Source: an uncultured Bacilli bacterium
Lineage (GTDB): Bacteria > Bacillota_I > Bacilli_A > RF39 > UBA660
Reading direction: 5' to 3'
Assembly (NCBI GenBank): GCA_947624475.1
Contig: CANQKK010000043.1
Coordinates: 1-7,200 of the forward strand
Length of the DNA stretch: 7,200 nucleotides
In this document: one piece after another, positions 1-5,785 of the stretch
How the letters are laid out: each line of letters starts with the position of its first letter
Position numbering within the stretch: position 1 is the stretch's first letter
Made by a program: the position numbers and the translations under genes
The notes under the pieces: model-generated
Seen by the model: the letters and a program-made list of their open reading frames with translations, nothing else
The model's database searches: none
Told to the model about the DNA's origin: nothing

Positions 1-492
1 AAGACCGATGTTACCTTCTTGTATCAAATCTAAGAAGAGCATTCCTCTTCCGACATATCTCTTTGCTATCGACACTACAAGACGTAAATTAGATTCGGCG
101 AGCCTATTCTTAGCCATTTCATCACCCGAAGCAATTTTCTCTGATAATTCTCCCTCTTCTTCAAGTGATAAAAGACTAATTTTACCAATTTCCTTAAGAT
201 ACATTCTAACTGGGTCATTAATTGTAAGTTCTTTAGCAATATTATCATCTTTTAAAATATCCTCTAAAGAGCCTCCACTTTCATCTTCTGAATCATCATC
301 TAAGTCAGACTCCGATACGATACTAATATCATTTTCAATAATAGCATTATATAACTCATCTAACAAATCACTACCAATTTCAAGTCCCTTTAATTCTTCT
401 GCTAACTCTTCGTAAGTAATAAACCCAAGTTCTTTTCCCTTTTTAATTAAATTCTCTTTTCTCTCTTCAAAATCTTTAATCTCTTGTATCAT
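1..492 (-). CDS. rpoD: RNA polymerase primary sigma factor (sigma-A/RpoD), N-terminal part; runs off the window
   Basis: This is the housekeeping sigma factor, which directs core RNA polymerase to -10/-35 promoters. The first 164 codons are present and the frame is open to base 1, so the C-terminal regions (rest of 2, 3 and 4) lie outside. Residues 1-55 are a short region 1.1-like segment. An acidic low-complexity stretch (DLDDDSEDE, about 63-71) follows. Region 1.2 starts at NDPVRMYLKEIG (92-103). Region 2.1-2.2 contains NLRLVVSIAKRYVGRG (135-150) and LFLDLIQEGNIGL (152-164), a near-universal sigma-70 signature that makes the identification secure. The ATG at 492-490 is chosen because it has a strong Shine-Dalgarno (AAGGGGAG) 9 bases upstream and gives a normal sigma-A N-terminus. 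It overlaps the end of dnaG by 17 bases, as expected for a translationally coupled dnaG-rpoD pair. Confidence 0.96.
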   Translation of the reverse strand, partial: MIQEIKDFEERKENLIKKGKELGFITYEELAEELKGLEIGSDLLDELYNAIIENDISIVSESDLDDDSEDESGGSLEDILKDDNIAKELTINDPVRMYLKEIGKISLLSLEEEGELSEKIASGDEMAKNRLAESNLRLVVSIAKRYVGRGMLFLDLIQEGNIGL

Positions 493-2212
493 TTTTCTTC
501 ACTCCCCTTATCTCCATAATCTCTTCGAGTATCTTAGCCTGTTTCAAAGGATCTTTCTCTTCTTTCATCTTCTTTGTCATATCTTCTATTCTCTTCTTTT
601 TATGATACTCCATTATGACAAAAATATAATCTTCTATTTCCCTTATTTGAAAGTCCTCTTTTATATCCATAGCTAAAATTTCTCTTAAAGTATTTGATAA
701 TTCCTCTGAAAAAGATATATAACTAATAAAATCAGCGACATTTATTATACCATATTTATGAAAATAGTAAATAATTTCATTAGATAAATCACGAATATTT
801 TGGGTAGGAAAATATCCAATTCTCTTATCGACCATATTAATTACGGTACTATCTTTGAGCATATAGTAAATAAGATTATTCTCAGCTTTTCTATACCTAT
901 CGTAAGTTTTTTTCTGTTTTACCTCTTTCCTTACTGGAAGCCTCTTTTTCTTCGTAAGTTCCTTATATTTATTCAAAATTGTTTCGTAGTCGACATTAAA
1001 ACTAGTGGCCATCTTCTTTAAATTAAGTTCGACGACAATATCATCATCGACCGAGGTAAGAGCCCTAACCGCACTATTAATATAACTAGATATATCTTTG
1101 ACATCAGTTAGGTTCTTATCTTTCTTTAAAAGTTCCATCTTATAGTCAATTAGACTCATCGCCTTATCAATTTGACTAACAAAAGAATCTTTCCCTTCTT
1201 TTAGTATATACTCATCTGGGTCCATATTATTAGGAAGTCTAACTACCTTTATATTTACTCCAGCATCTTCTAGTAAATCGATCGCCGAAACCGTAGCCTT
1301 CTCCCCTGCCCCATCACCGTCGAAACATAGCACCACATTATTAGTCATATTTTTAATTATACTTCGGTGTTCCTTAGTAAGAGCGGTCCCCATCGTCGCA
1401 ATACAGTTATCTATTCCAATAGTAGAGGCTCTAATAACATCCATCTGCCCCTCCATAATAATAACCGTATCATTCTTCTTAAGGTGCTCTTTAGCTAGAT
1501 GATAATTATATAATATTTTCCCCTTTTTAAATTTATCCGTCTCTTTCGTATTGATGTACTTCGAAGTATCCCTAGTATTATATATTCTTCCTGAAAAAGC
1601 AATAGGATTACCAGATAAATCATATATTGGAAACATAATTCTATTTACGAAAATATCATTTCCACTATCATTAGTAAGCCCTACTTCAATTAACTTATCA
1701 ATCGTATATTTTTTATTCACTAGATAATCCGTAAGAGATATTTTCTGAATCGAAAGACCTATTCCAAACTTCTTTATTGTACTCTTATCGATCTTACGCT
1801 CCTCTAAGTAAGAAATAGCATTCTTTCCTAAACTAGTAAATAGACTATTCTGATAAAACTTATTAGCAAGTTCGTATATCTCTAGATAGTCATCTTTTTT
1901 TGTCTCTATTTTAGTAGTACCCGAAACACTTATTCCAACCTTTTCTCCAAGTAGTTTCACAGCCTCGATAAAAGGTATCTTTTCAAAGTCCGAAACAAAA
2001 GAAAAAACATTTCCCGAAGCACCACACGAAAAACAAGTAAATATCTGTTTTTCTGGGCTAACACTCATACTAGGAGAATGATCGTCGTGAAAAGGGCATA
2101 CGCCAATATAATTTTTCCCTTTCTTTGTAAGACTTACATACTTTGATACTACATCCACTATATCAGTTTTATTTCTAATTTCATTAATAACCTCATTACT
2201 GATATAGGCCAT
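476..2212 (-). CDS. dnaG: DNA primase DnaG
   Basis: DnaG makes the RNA primers for lagging-strand and fork-start DNA synthesis and works with the replicative helicase. The protein has 578 residues, close to the usual size of about 600. The N-terminal CHC2 zinc-binding domain has ligands C39, H42, C60 and C63 in the context CPFH...CFSC. The catalytic core includes the basic RNA-polymerase-type motif around NRIMFPIYDLSG (190-201) and YINTKETDKFKKG (219-231). The TOPRIM fold carries E254 (IIMEGQMDVI) and the metal-binding FDGDGAG with D298 and D300, followed by DPDEYI (331-336). The remainder (about 430-578), helical and rich in Lys/Glu, fits the C-terminal helicase-binding domain. The ATG at 2212 has AAGGAG 7 bases upstream and an excellent promoter just before that. 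The TAA at 478-476 lies inside the start of rpoD. All key residues are intact, so the gene appears functional. Confidence 0.97.
   Translation of the reverse strand: MAYISNEVINEIRNKTDIVDVVSKYVSLTKKGKNYIGVCPFHDDHSPSMSVSPEKQIFTCFSCGASGNVFSFVSDFEKIPFIEAVKLLGEKVGISVSGTTKIETKKDDYLEIYELANKFYQNSLFTSLGKNAISYLEERKIDKSTIKKFGIGLSIQKISLTDYLVNKKYTIDKLIEVGLTNDSGNDIFVNRIMFPIYDLSGNPIAFSGRIYNTRDTSKYINTKETDKFKKGKILYNYHLAKEHLKKNDTVIIMEGQMDVIRASTIGIDNCIATMGTALTKEHRSIIKNMTNNVVLCFDGDGAGEKATVSAIDLLEDAGVNIKVVRLPNNMDPDEYILKEGKDSFVSQIDKAMSLIDYKMELLKKDKNLTDVKDISSYINSAVRALTSVDDDIVVELNLKKMATSFNVDYETILNKYKELTKKKRLPVRKEVKQKKTYDRYRKAENNLIYYMLKDSTVINMVDKRIGYFPTQNIRDLSNEIIYYFHKYGIINVADFISYISFSEELSNTLREILAMDIKEDFQIREIEDYIFVIMEYHKKKRIEDMTKKMKEEKDPLKQAKILEEIMEIRGVKKNDTRD
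502..509 (-). promoter_or_regulatory. Ribosome binding site of rpoD, inside dnaG
   Basis: AAGGGGAG lies 9 bases before the rpoD ATG and within the last codons of dnaG. It decides the rpoD start and shows that rpoD is translated by fresh initiation at the overlap and not only by ribosomes finishing dnaG. Confidence 0.8.
744..771 (-). promoter_or_regulatory. Possible internal extended -10 promoter inside dnaG, for rpoD
   Basis: Reading the minus strand, TTTACT (771-766), a 16-base spacer and TATAAT (749-744) are found, with TGG immediately before the TATAAT, giving an extended -10 (TGnTATAAT). It lies about 250 bases upstream of the rpoD start within the dnaG coding sequence. Internal promoters for the sigma gene are known in macromolecular-synthesis operons. 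The window is AT-rich and such matches can arise by chance, so this is a candidate only. Confidence 0.4.
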
Positions 2213-2219
2213 AGAACCA

Positions 2220-2225
2220 CTCCTT
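2220..2225 (-). promoter_or_regulatory. Ribosome binding site of dnaG
   Basis: AAGGAG is followed by 7 bases and then ATG. This fixes the dnaG start at 2212. Confidence 0.8.
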
Positions 2226-2241
2226 ACAAAAAACCAATATA

Positions 2242-2270
2242 ATTATATAACAAAAGTAATTTTTTGTAAA
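2242..2270 (-). promoter_or_regulatory. Sigma-A promoter of the dnaG-rpoD operon
   Basis: The -35 box TTTACA (2270-2265) is 17 bases from the -10 box TATAAT (2247-2242). This is one mismatch from consensus at optimal spacing. The predicted transcription start near 2235 gives a leader of about 23 bases that carries the Shine-Dalgarno. The promoter lies just downstream of the terminator of the preceding gene, so dnaG-rpoD is transcribed independently of its upstream neighbour. Confidence 0.8.
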
Positions 2271-2283
2271 GAAAAAAATCACC

Positions 2284-2310
2284 AAATAAAAAGGCATAAA
2301 TAAGCCTTTT
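2284..2310 (-). terminator. Rho-independent terminator of the beta-helix gene
   Basis: On the minus strand the arm AAAAGGC (2310-2304), an 8-base loop and the arm GCCTTTT (2295-2289) form a 7-bp stem. The 3' side runs on as a T-rich tract (TTTTT, A, TTT). It begins 20 bases after the TAA of the 278-residue gene. It is modest in GC but normal for this composition. Confidence 0.65.
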
Positions 2311-2330
2311 ATAATCTCTTACTCTAAGTT

Positions 2331-3167
2331 TTAGTTTTGCTTTAATATTTTCCTCTTTTTATCTTCAGTGCAATTTTTCCCTTCCAAAAGTGATACTTCT
2401 TCAAAATTGCCGTCGTTATAAATAAAATTATCAGCCAAAATATTTCTAAACTGCCTTGGATTAACCTCAGTTTCACGTATTTCGACATTAGATCCAACAA
2501 TTAAACTATTAACTCTATCAAGTTTAGTTGAATAAATAAGCATATTCTTAGATTCAACATCACTATCTAACATCGTAATACCGTTCCCTTCGATAACTAA
2601 ATTATTTCCCTTTAGTTTTGAATCAACAAATGTAATTCTACCATTTCCAACCGAAGTAAACCATGCGTTCATATTAGATCCATAATTATCATAAGACCAA
2701 AAGTCTTCGTCTTCGAGCATTATATTTTTCGAAGAGACAATAAAATTAAACGTATCATCGTCTTCACTTCTAAGCTGATATTCACTACAACTAAAATAAG
2801 TATCCCCATTCAAATTACTAATTTTAACTTGATTACCAAAAGAGCAGTCATAAAAATTAACATTGATGTTACCCTTATCATCACAAAGATTACTTTGAAG
2901 TATCATCTCTAAACCATTAGGAAATTTAGAATCACTAAACAAAAAATATATTGGCACTAATCCCTTGTAAGAAATACAAATACTACTATTTTTATCCAAA
3001 TAATTTTGAAGTTTTTTATTACTTACAAAGCATAAAATTTTATCATTTCCTAAAATAATATCTTCAACTATCTTAAATTCTTTTTTTAACTTTGAAATAA
3101 TTATCTGTTTAGTAATCATTTGTCTAATAATAGAAGTATTATCCTCTTGTCCTGTAGCTTCTTTCAT
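2331..3167 (-). CDS. Unrecognised cytoplasmic protein with parallel beta-helix-like repeats
   Basis: I do not recognise this 278-residue protein. It has no signal peptide or convincing membrane span, so it is probably cytoplasmic. Residues 1-60 look mixed and helical with many Lys/Ile residues. From about 100 onward it is rich in short beta strands broken by Asn, Gly, Asp and Ser. Residues 178-234 fall into three consecutive 19-residue units (ITFVDSKLKGNNLVIEGNG and two diverged copies) with Ile/Leu/Val at matching places. A related unit starts at 101 (INVNFYDCSF). This is the pattern of a right-handed parallel beta-helix, a fold used by pectate lyase-like, adhesin and cytoskeletal polymer proteins; that assignment is inference. 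The tail (265-278) is basic. The ATG at 3167 has AAAGGAG 10 bases upstream. The gene is monocistronic, with its own promoter (3223-3251) and terminator (2284-2310). Confidence 0.85.
   Translation of the reverse strand: MKEATGQEDNTSIIRQMITKQIIISKLKKEFKIVEDIILGNDKILCFVSNKKLQNYLDKNSSICISYKGLVPIYFLFSDSKFPNGLEMILQSNLCDDKGNINVNFYDCSFGNQVKISNLNGDTYFSCSEYQLRSEDDDTFNFIVSSKNIMLEDEDFWSYDNYGSNMNAWFTSVGNGRITFVDSKLKGNNLVIEGNGITMLDSDVESKNMLIYSTKLDRVNSLIVGSNVEIRETEVNPRQFRNILADNFIYNDGNFEEVSLLEGKNCTEDKKRKILKQN
2466..2636 (-). repeat. Three tandem 19-residue protein repeats (beta-helix coils)
   Basis: These bases encode residues 178-234 of the preceding entry as three in-register 19-residue units, beginning ITFVDS, ITMLDS and LDRVNS. 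A hydrophobic residue alternates with polar ones, Ser recurs at position 6, and a Val/Ile-containing strand falls in the second half of each unit. The repeat is visible at protein level only; the DNA copies have diverged. Confidence 0.5.
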
Positions 3168-3177
3168 CTATAGTACT

Positions 3178-3184
3178 CTCCTTT
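3178..3184 (-). promoter_or_regulatory. Ribosome binding site of the beta-helix gene
   Basis: AAAGGAG is followed by a 10-base spacer and ATG at 3167. The spacing is slightly long but usable, and no in-frame alternative start lies closer. Confidence 0.7.
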
Positions 3185-3222
3185 TTTATTTATATAAAAG
3201 CCATTTTTTCACTTGTGGAAAT

Positions 3223-3251
3223 ATGATAGCATAAATTATCAAAAATGTAAA
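3223..3251 (-). promoter_or_regulatory. Sigma-A promoter of the beta-helix gene, with extended -10
   Basis: The -35 box TTTACA (3251-3246), a 17-base spacer and the -10 box TATCAT (3228-3223) are present, with TGC directly before the -10 (TGn extension). The predicted start near 3216 leaves a leader of about 49 bases. The -35 box begins only two bases after the T-run of the upstream terminator. Confidence 0.75.
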
Positions 3252-3252
3252 G

Positions 3253-3286
3253 AAAAATAGCAAAATCACTGTAATATTGCTATTTT
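3253..3286 (-). terminator. Rho-independent terminator after the polysaccharide deacetylase gene
   Basis: On the minus strand AAAATAGCAA (3286-3277) pairs with TTGCTATTTT (3263-3254). A further inner stem ATTA/TGAT closes a CAG loop, and the U-run continues to 3253. It sits 38 bases after the TAA of the deacetylase gene and is the strongest terminator in the window. Confidence 0.75.
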
Positions 3287-3324
3287 AATAAATCATTTCA
3301 AAATATATCTAAAAAAACATATAG

Positions 3325-4305
3325 TTATCTTGCAAAACCATATACCCCTCCCTTTTTCAGTTCTACTTCTTTAGCATAAAATAGTTCTGATACAGTTACA
3401 AAAGAATACCCCATCGATTTAAGAGCAGGAATCAAATTATTAACCGCATTCGCCGTCGCACTATAAATATCGTGCATAAGTACGATATCTCCATCTTGTA
3501 TTTTATTTAACGTTCTACTTACTATTCTCTTTGAATTATGATATTTCCAGTCCAAAGTATCAATATTCCATATAATAATTGGTGCATTAGATAACCTTTT
3601 TATCCTCCTATTCGATGACCCATAACTAGGTCTAAGAATCCTAGGTCTCCTTCCCGTAACTTCAAAAATCAAATCACTCGTCGAAGAAATTTCTCTCTTT
3701 ACTACTTCATCTTTATATTTCGTAAGTAAAAGATGATTAAAAGTATGATTCCCTATCTCCATACCAAGACTTTTCATTCTCTTCAAAGTATTCTCGTTTC
3801 CTTTAATTTTACTTCCAAGAACAAAAAAAGTTGCCTTAGCATCATACTTCTCCAAAATATCTAAAATCCTCTTCGTATTATAGTTAGGTCCATCATCAAA
3901 AGTAAGAGCAACTAACTTACTACCTGAAGTACTCTTCTTATAATTTACAAAGTCAAATTCATAGTTAGTATCTGTCCTATCAACTTTCCCACTAGCAGTA
4001 TCGATAACAAAAGAATCCCTACTACTGACTAGGCTTTTATCTTTTAAAATATTCTTATAAAAAGTAAGATAATATTTACCCCTATCATCAAAATAATCAT
4101 AGTCGATAAAAGTACCATCTCTATCTATATAATCATTAAGATAAGAATTAATATAATTATCTATCTTACTATCATTAAAAAAAGGATAATTAATATCACT
4201 GTCATTAAAGACAATTTCCTTGTTTACCACTTCTCTATTACTTTTAATAACTAGTACCATTACTGAAATAATCACTATCGGAAGTAAAAAATATCTAACT
4301 TTCAT
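3325..4305 (-). CDS. Membrane-anchored NodB-family polysaccharide (peptidoglycan) deacetylase, PdaC-like
   Basis: This is a carbohydrate esterase family 4 enzyme that removes N-acetyl groups from a cell-wall polymer outside the cell, probably peptidoglycan. From the ATG start at 4305 it has 326 residues. There is a short basic N-terminus and one hydrophobic segment (about 5-20) acting as signal anchor. A region at about 35-118 resembles the DUF3298-like part of Bacillus PdaC (YPFF..., then DTASGK). The NodB domain covers about 130-315. All five NodB motifs are present: TFDDGP (D137, D138), HTFNH (H187, H191), RPSYGS (225-230; Ser replaces the usual second Pro), DTLDW (249-253) and LMHD (H278, D279). 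Thus the metal triad and catalytic residues are intact. A GTG four codons upstream (4317) is open but has no Shine-Dalgarno, whereas AGGTGA sits 8 bases before this ATG. It follows the mscS-HD genes behind a weak terminator. Confidence 0.9.
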   Translation of the reverse strand: MKVRYFLLPIVIISVMVLVIKSNREVVNKEIVFNDSDINYPFFNDSKIDNYINSYLNDYIDRDGTFIDYDYFDDRGKYYLTFYKNILKDKSLVSSRDSFVIDTASGKVDRTDTNYEFDFVNYKKSTSGSKLVALTFDDGPNYNTKRILDILEKYDAKATFFVLGSKIKGNENTLKRMKSLGMEIGNHTFNHLLLTKYKDEVVKREISSTSDLIFEVTGRRPRILRPSYGSSNRRIKRLSNAPIIIWNIDTLDWKYHNSKRIVSRTLNKIQDGDIVLMHDIYSATANAVNNLIPALKSMGYSFVTVSELFYAKEVELKKGGVYGFAR

Positions 4306-4313
4306 ATTACTAT

Positions 4314-4319
4314 TCACCT
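4314..4319 (-). promoter_or_regulatory. Ribosome binding site that selects the ATG start of the deacetylase
   Basis: AGGTGA is followed by 8 bases and then the ATG at 4305. It overlaps the alternative GTG at 4317, which therefore cannot use it, so the shorter start is preferred. Confidence 0.6.
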
Positions 4320-4333
4320 ACAATAATAATATG

Positions 4334-4358
4334 AAAAAATGACCCCCATTAGAAGTCA
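4334..4358 (-). terminator. Weak terminator or attenuator that includes the HD gene's stop codon
   Basis: On the minus strand TGACTTC (4358-4352) can pair with GGGGTCA (4346-4340) around the 5-base loop TAATG, using two G-T wobbles, and is followed by six T residues (4339-4334). The TGA stop of the HD-domain gene is the first triplet of the hairpin. A terminating ribosome would cover the 5' arm, so hairpin formation may depend on translation of the upstream gene. It may reduce, not abolish, readthrough into the deacetylase gene. Confidence 0.45.
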
Positions 4359-4931
4359 GTTTTCGATATCATTACCATCAAAAATAATATTAATAACTTT
4401 TCTACTTGCCAAGTAATCACACATATGGACAAATCTCTCGTATTTATCCTTAGGTACTGGTGTAACTTCATTATCATTAAAGTCCTTATTCCATATTCCC
4501 ATATGTGACTCGATTACCCTCGCAAGAAGTTCTACCTCATTTGAAGAAAGAGATAACTTATCCTTATTTTCCCTAACAAAAGAAGCCGAAAGAAGAGGAT
4601 GATCGAACCTCGTATATTTTTCCTTTATTTTTCCGCACTTAAATCCATCATGTAAAATAAGAGCCATAATAATTATATCCTTTTCATTAGCCTTAAAATT
4701 ATTAATCCCCGGATTAGATAAAAGTTCAGCACCAATTCTAACTGCTACTTTAGTATGTCTTACAAGTCCATGATCCCCTAGAGCATAAGAAGGATGATAC
4801 TTACCTGTCGAAGAAGCCGGTATTTCAAAGAAATAATCAGGAAGATTACTAACTAAATACTTAATATCTTCTCTCTTCTTACTATCCTTTATATATTTAT
4901 ACTCCCTTTCAAAATAACTTACCTTATCCAT
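4356..4931 (-). CDS. HD-domain metal-dependent phosphohydrolase, substrate unknown
   Basis: This 191-residue single-domain protein belongs to the HD superfamily, whose members hydrolyse phosphate esters or phosphodiesters in nucleotides or RNA. The expected metal-site residues can be read in order: H59 (GLVRHT), H94-D95 (LILHDG), H111 (FDHP), H143 (IESHMG) and D172 (HMCDYLASRK). The HxxxxGLxRHT start and the HP and ESH elements resemble the HD domains of YhaM-like nucleases and YqeK-like phosphatases, but no partner domain (OB fold, RelA/SpoT, GGDEF) is present, so the substrate cannot be named. It starts 7 bases after the mscS stop with only a poor ribosome site (GTGGTAAG), suggesting translational coupling. 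The TGA stop is at 4358-4356. It is most likely cotranscribed with mscS. Confidence 0.85.
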   Translation of the reverse strand: MDKVSYFEREYKYIKDSKKREDIKYLVSNLPDYFFEIPASSTGKYHPSYALGDHGLVRHTKVAVRIGAELLSNPGINNFKANEKDIIIMALILHDGFKCGKIKEKYTRFDHPLLSASFVRENKDKLSLSSNEVELLARVIESHMGIWNKDFNDNEVTPVPKDKYERFVHMCDYLASRKVINIIFDGNDIEN

Positions 4932-4938
4932 CTTACCA

Positions 4939-5739
4939 CTACTTTCTTATATTAATATCCACCGTCGTATAAGGTATATTAATTCCCTCCTTATCAAATC
5001 TCTTCTTTATCTTCTTAAGAGCGGACCTCTTTACTGCCACATTAGTCATTGCACTACAAGTAATATCCACTACGTATACAATCGAAGAACTACCAAATTC
5101 ATCTACCCCTAAAAGTTTATAATCCTTAACATTATCAATTCCCATTATCTCATCACGCATACTCTCGAGTACTTTCTCCAGTTTATCAATATCCGTATTA
5201 TAAGACACATTAAGTTTAAGAAACAAGTCAGCATTAGATAAATTATAATTAATAACCTCCGTAAAAGAAGAATTCCCAATACACTTAACTTCTCCCGAGA
5301 AAGCCTTTATCTTCGTCGTTCTAAGTCCAAGAGAAATAACAACTCCCTTAAATCCATTAATTTCTATCGTATCCCCAACCGCATACTTATTATCAAAAAT
5401 TATTGTAATTCCCGCAAGTAAATCTTTCAAAATATCTTGAAAAGCAAGACCAATAACCGCTGCAAAGATACCCAAAGAAGCAATTATACTAGTTGTATTA
5501 ACCCCATATAAACTCAAAATACCAAGTACGACAAATATCATTATCAAATACTTAATAACACTACGTATTAAAGATATAATTGTTCCTTTCCTCTTATCCT
5601 TACCACTAGTTTTATACTTCGAAGTAATCTTTGTAACAATACTAGATATAATACCATATAAAATAAAACCTACTACTATATAAATAATAGGTAAATAAAG
5701 TTTCTGATTTGTAATCAACTTAATAAACTTCTCCATCAT
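4939..5739 (-). CDS. MscS-family small-conductance mechanosensitive channel
   Basis: This is an osmotic safety valve in the cytoplasmic membrane that opens under membrane tension and releases solutes during hypo-osmotic shock. Its 266 residues are about the size of E. coli MscS (286) and Bacillus YkuT. There are three predicted transmembrane helices: about 14-36, about 58-79, and the glycine/alanine-containing pore helix about 83-115 (SIIASLGIFAAVIGLAFQDI...LLAG). The cytoplasmic beta domain follows with YAVGDTIEINGFKGVV (119-134) and a C-terminal alpha/beta part. The usual IPNS-like motif after the beta domain reads IGNSS (154-158), a Pro-to-Gly change. There are two tandem ATG codons (5739 and 5736). 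GGAGG at 5748-5744 is 4 bases from the first and 7 from the second, so the second may be the real start. It is preceded by an exact consensus promoter overlapping the hemW stop and is the first gene of a probable mscS-HD-pda unit. Confidence 0.92.
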   Translation of the reverse strand: MMEKFIKLITNQKLYLPIIYIVVGFILYGIISSIVTKITSKYKTSGKDKRKGTIISLIRSVIKYLIMIFVVLGILSLYGVNTTSIIASLGIFAAVIGLAFQDILKDLLAGITIIFDNKYAVGDTIEINGFKGVVISLGLRTTKIKAFSGEVKCIGNSSFTEVINYNLSNADLFLKLNVSYNTDIDKLEKVLESMRDEIMGIDNVKDYKLLGVDEFGSSSIVYVVDITCSAMTNVAVKRSALKKIKKRFDKEGINIPYTTVDINIRK

Positions 5740-5743
5740 TTAT

Positions 5744-5748
5744 CCTCC
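5744..5748 (-). promoter_or_regulatory. Ribosome binding site of mscS
   Basis: GGAGG, with GTGGAGGAT as context, is placed 7 bases from the second of two consecutive ATG codons and 4 bases from the first. The spacing favours the ATG at 5736. Confidence 0.7.
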
Positions 5749-5756
5749 ACATCCTA

Positions 5757-5785
5757 ATTATAAATTATTTAAAATAATATGTCAA
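5757..5785 (-). promoter_or_regulatory. Exact-consensus sigma-A promoter of the mscS operon
   Basis: TTGACA (5785-5780), a 17-base spacer and TATAAT (5762-5757) match consensus at all twelve positions with optimal spacing. The -35 box contains the TGA stop codon of hemW (5784-5782). The predicted start near 5750 would give a leader of only about 11-14 bases, barely enough for the GGAGG. Confidence 0.85.
5764..5778. repeat. Perfect 7-bp inverted repeat filling the mscS promoter spacer
   Basis: ATTATTT, one A, then AAATAAT: a perfect 7+1+7 palindrome centred at 5771 and lying wholly between the -35 and -10 boxes. It is all A/T, so chance is a real possibility. The position is also that of a repressor operator. 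Confidence 0.35.

Noticed and set aside
8..415. Plus-strand open frame of 135 codons
   Set aside because: It is the antisense shadow of rpoD, rich in Ser/Ile/Leu from reversed acidic and Lys codons, with no domain and no ribosome site. The minus strand gives an unmistakable sigma-A sequence.
800..1021. Plus-strand open frame of 73 codons
   Set aside because: It lies antisense within dnaG, and the hydrophobic runs come from reversed Lys/Glu codons. There is no independent support for it.
2237..2248. 12-bp palindrome ATATAATTATAT over the dnaG -10 box
   Set aside because: It is purely A/T and largely a by-product of the TATAAT hexamer, so there is no reason to call it an operator.
2284..2310. 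Bidirectional terminator
   Set aside because: On the plus strand the hairpin is followed only by TTTT then ATAATC, and no plus-strand gene ends here. Only the minus-strand reading is supported.
3185..3215. Riboswitch or thermosensor in the leader of the beta-helix gene
   Set aside because: The leader is only about 49 bases, A/T-rich, with no stable fold or conserved aptamer core. The CTTTT/AAAAG pairing near the ribosome site is too weak.
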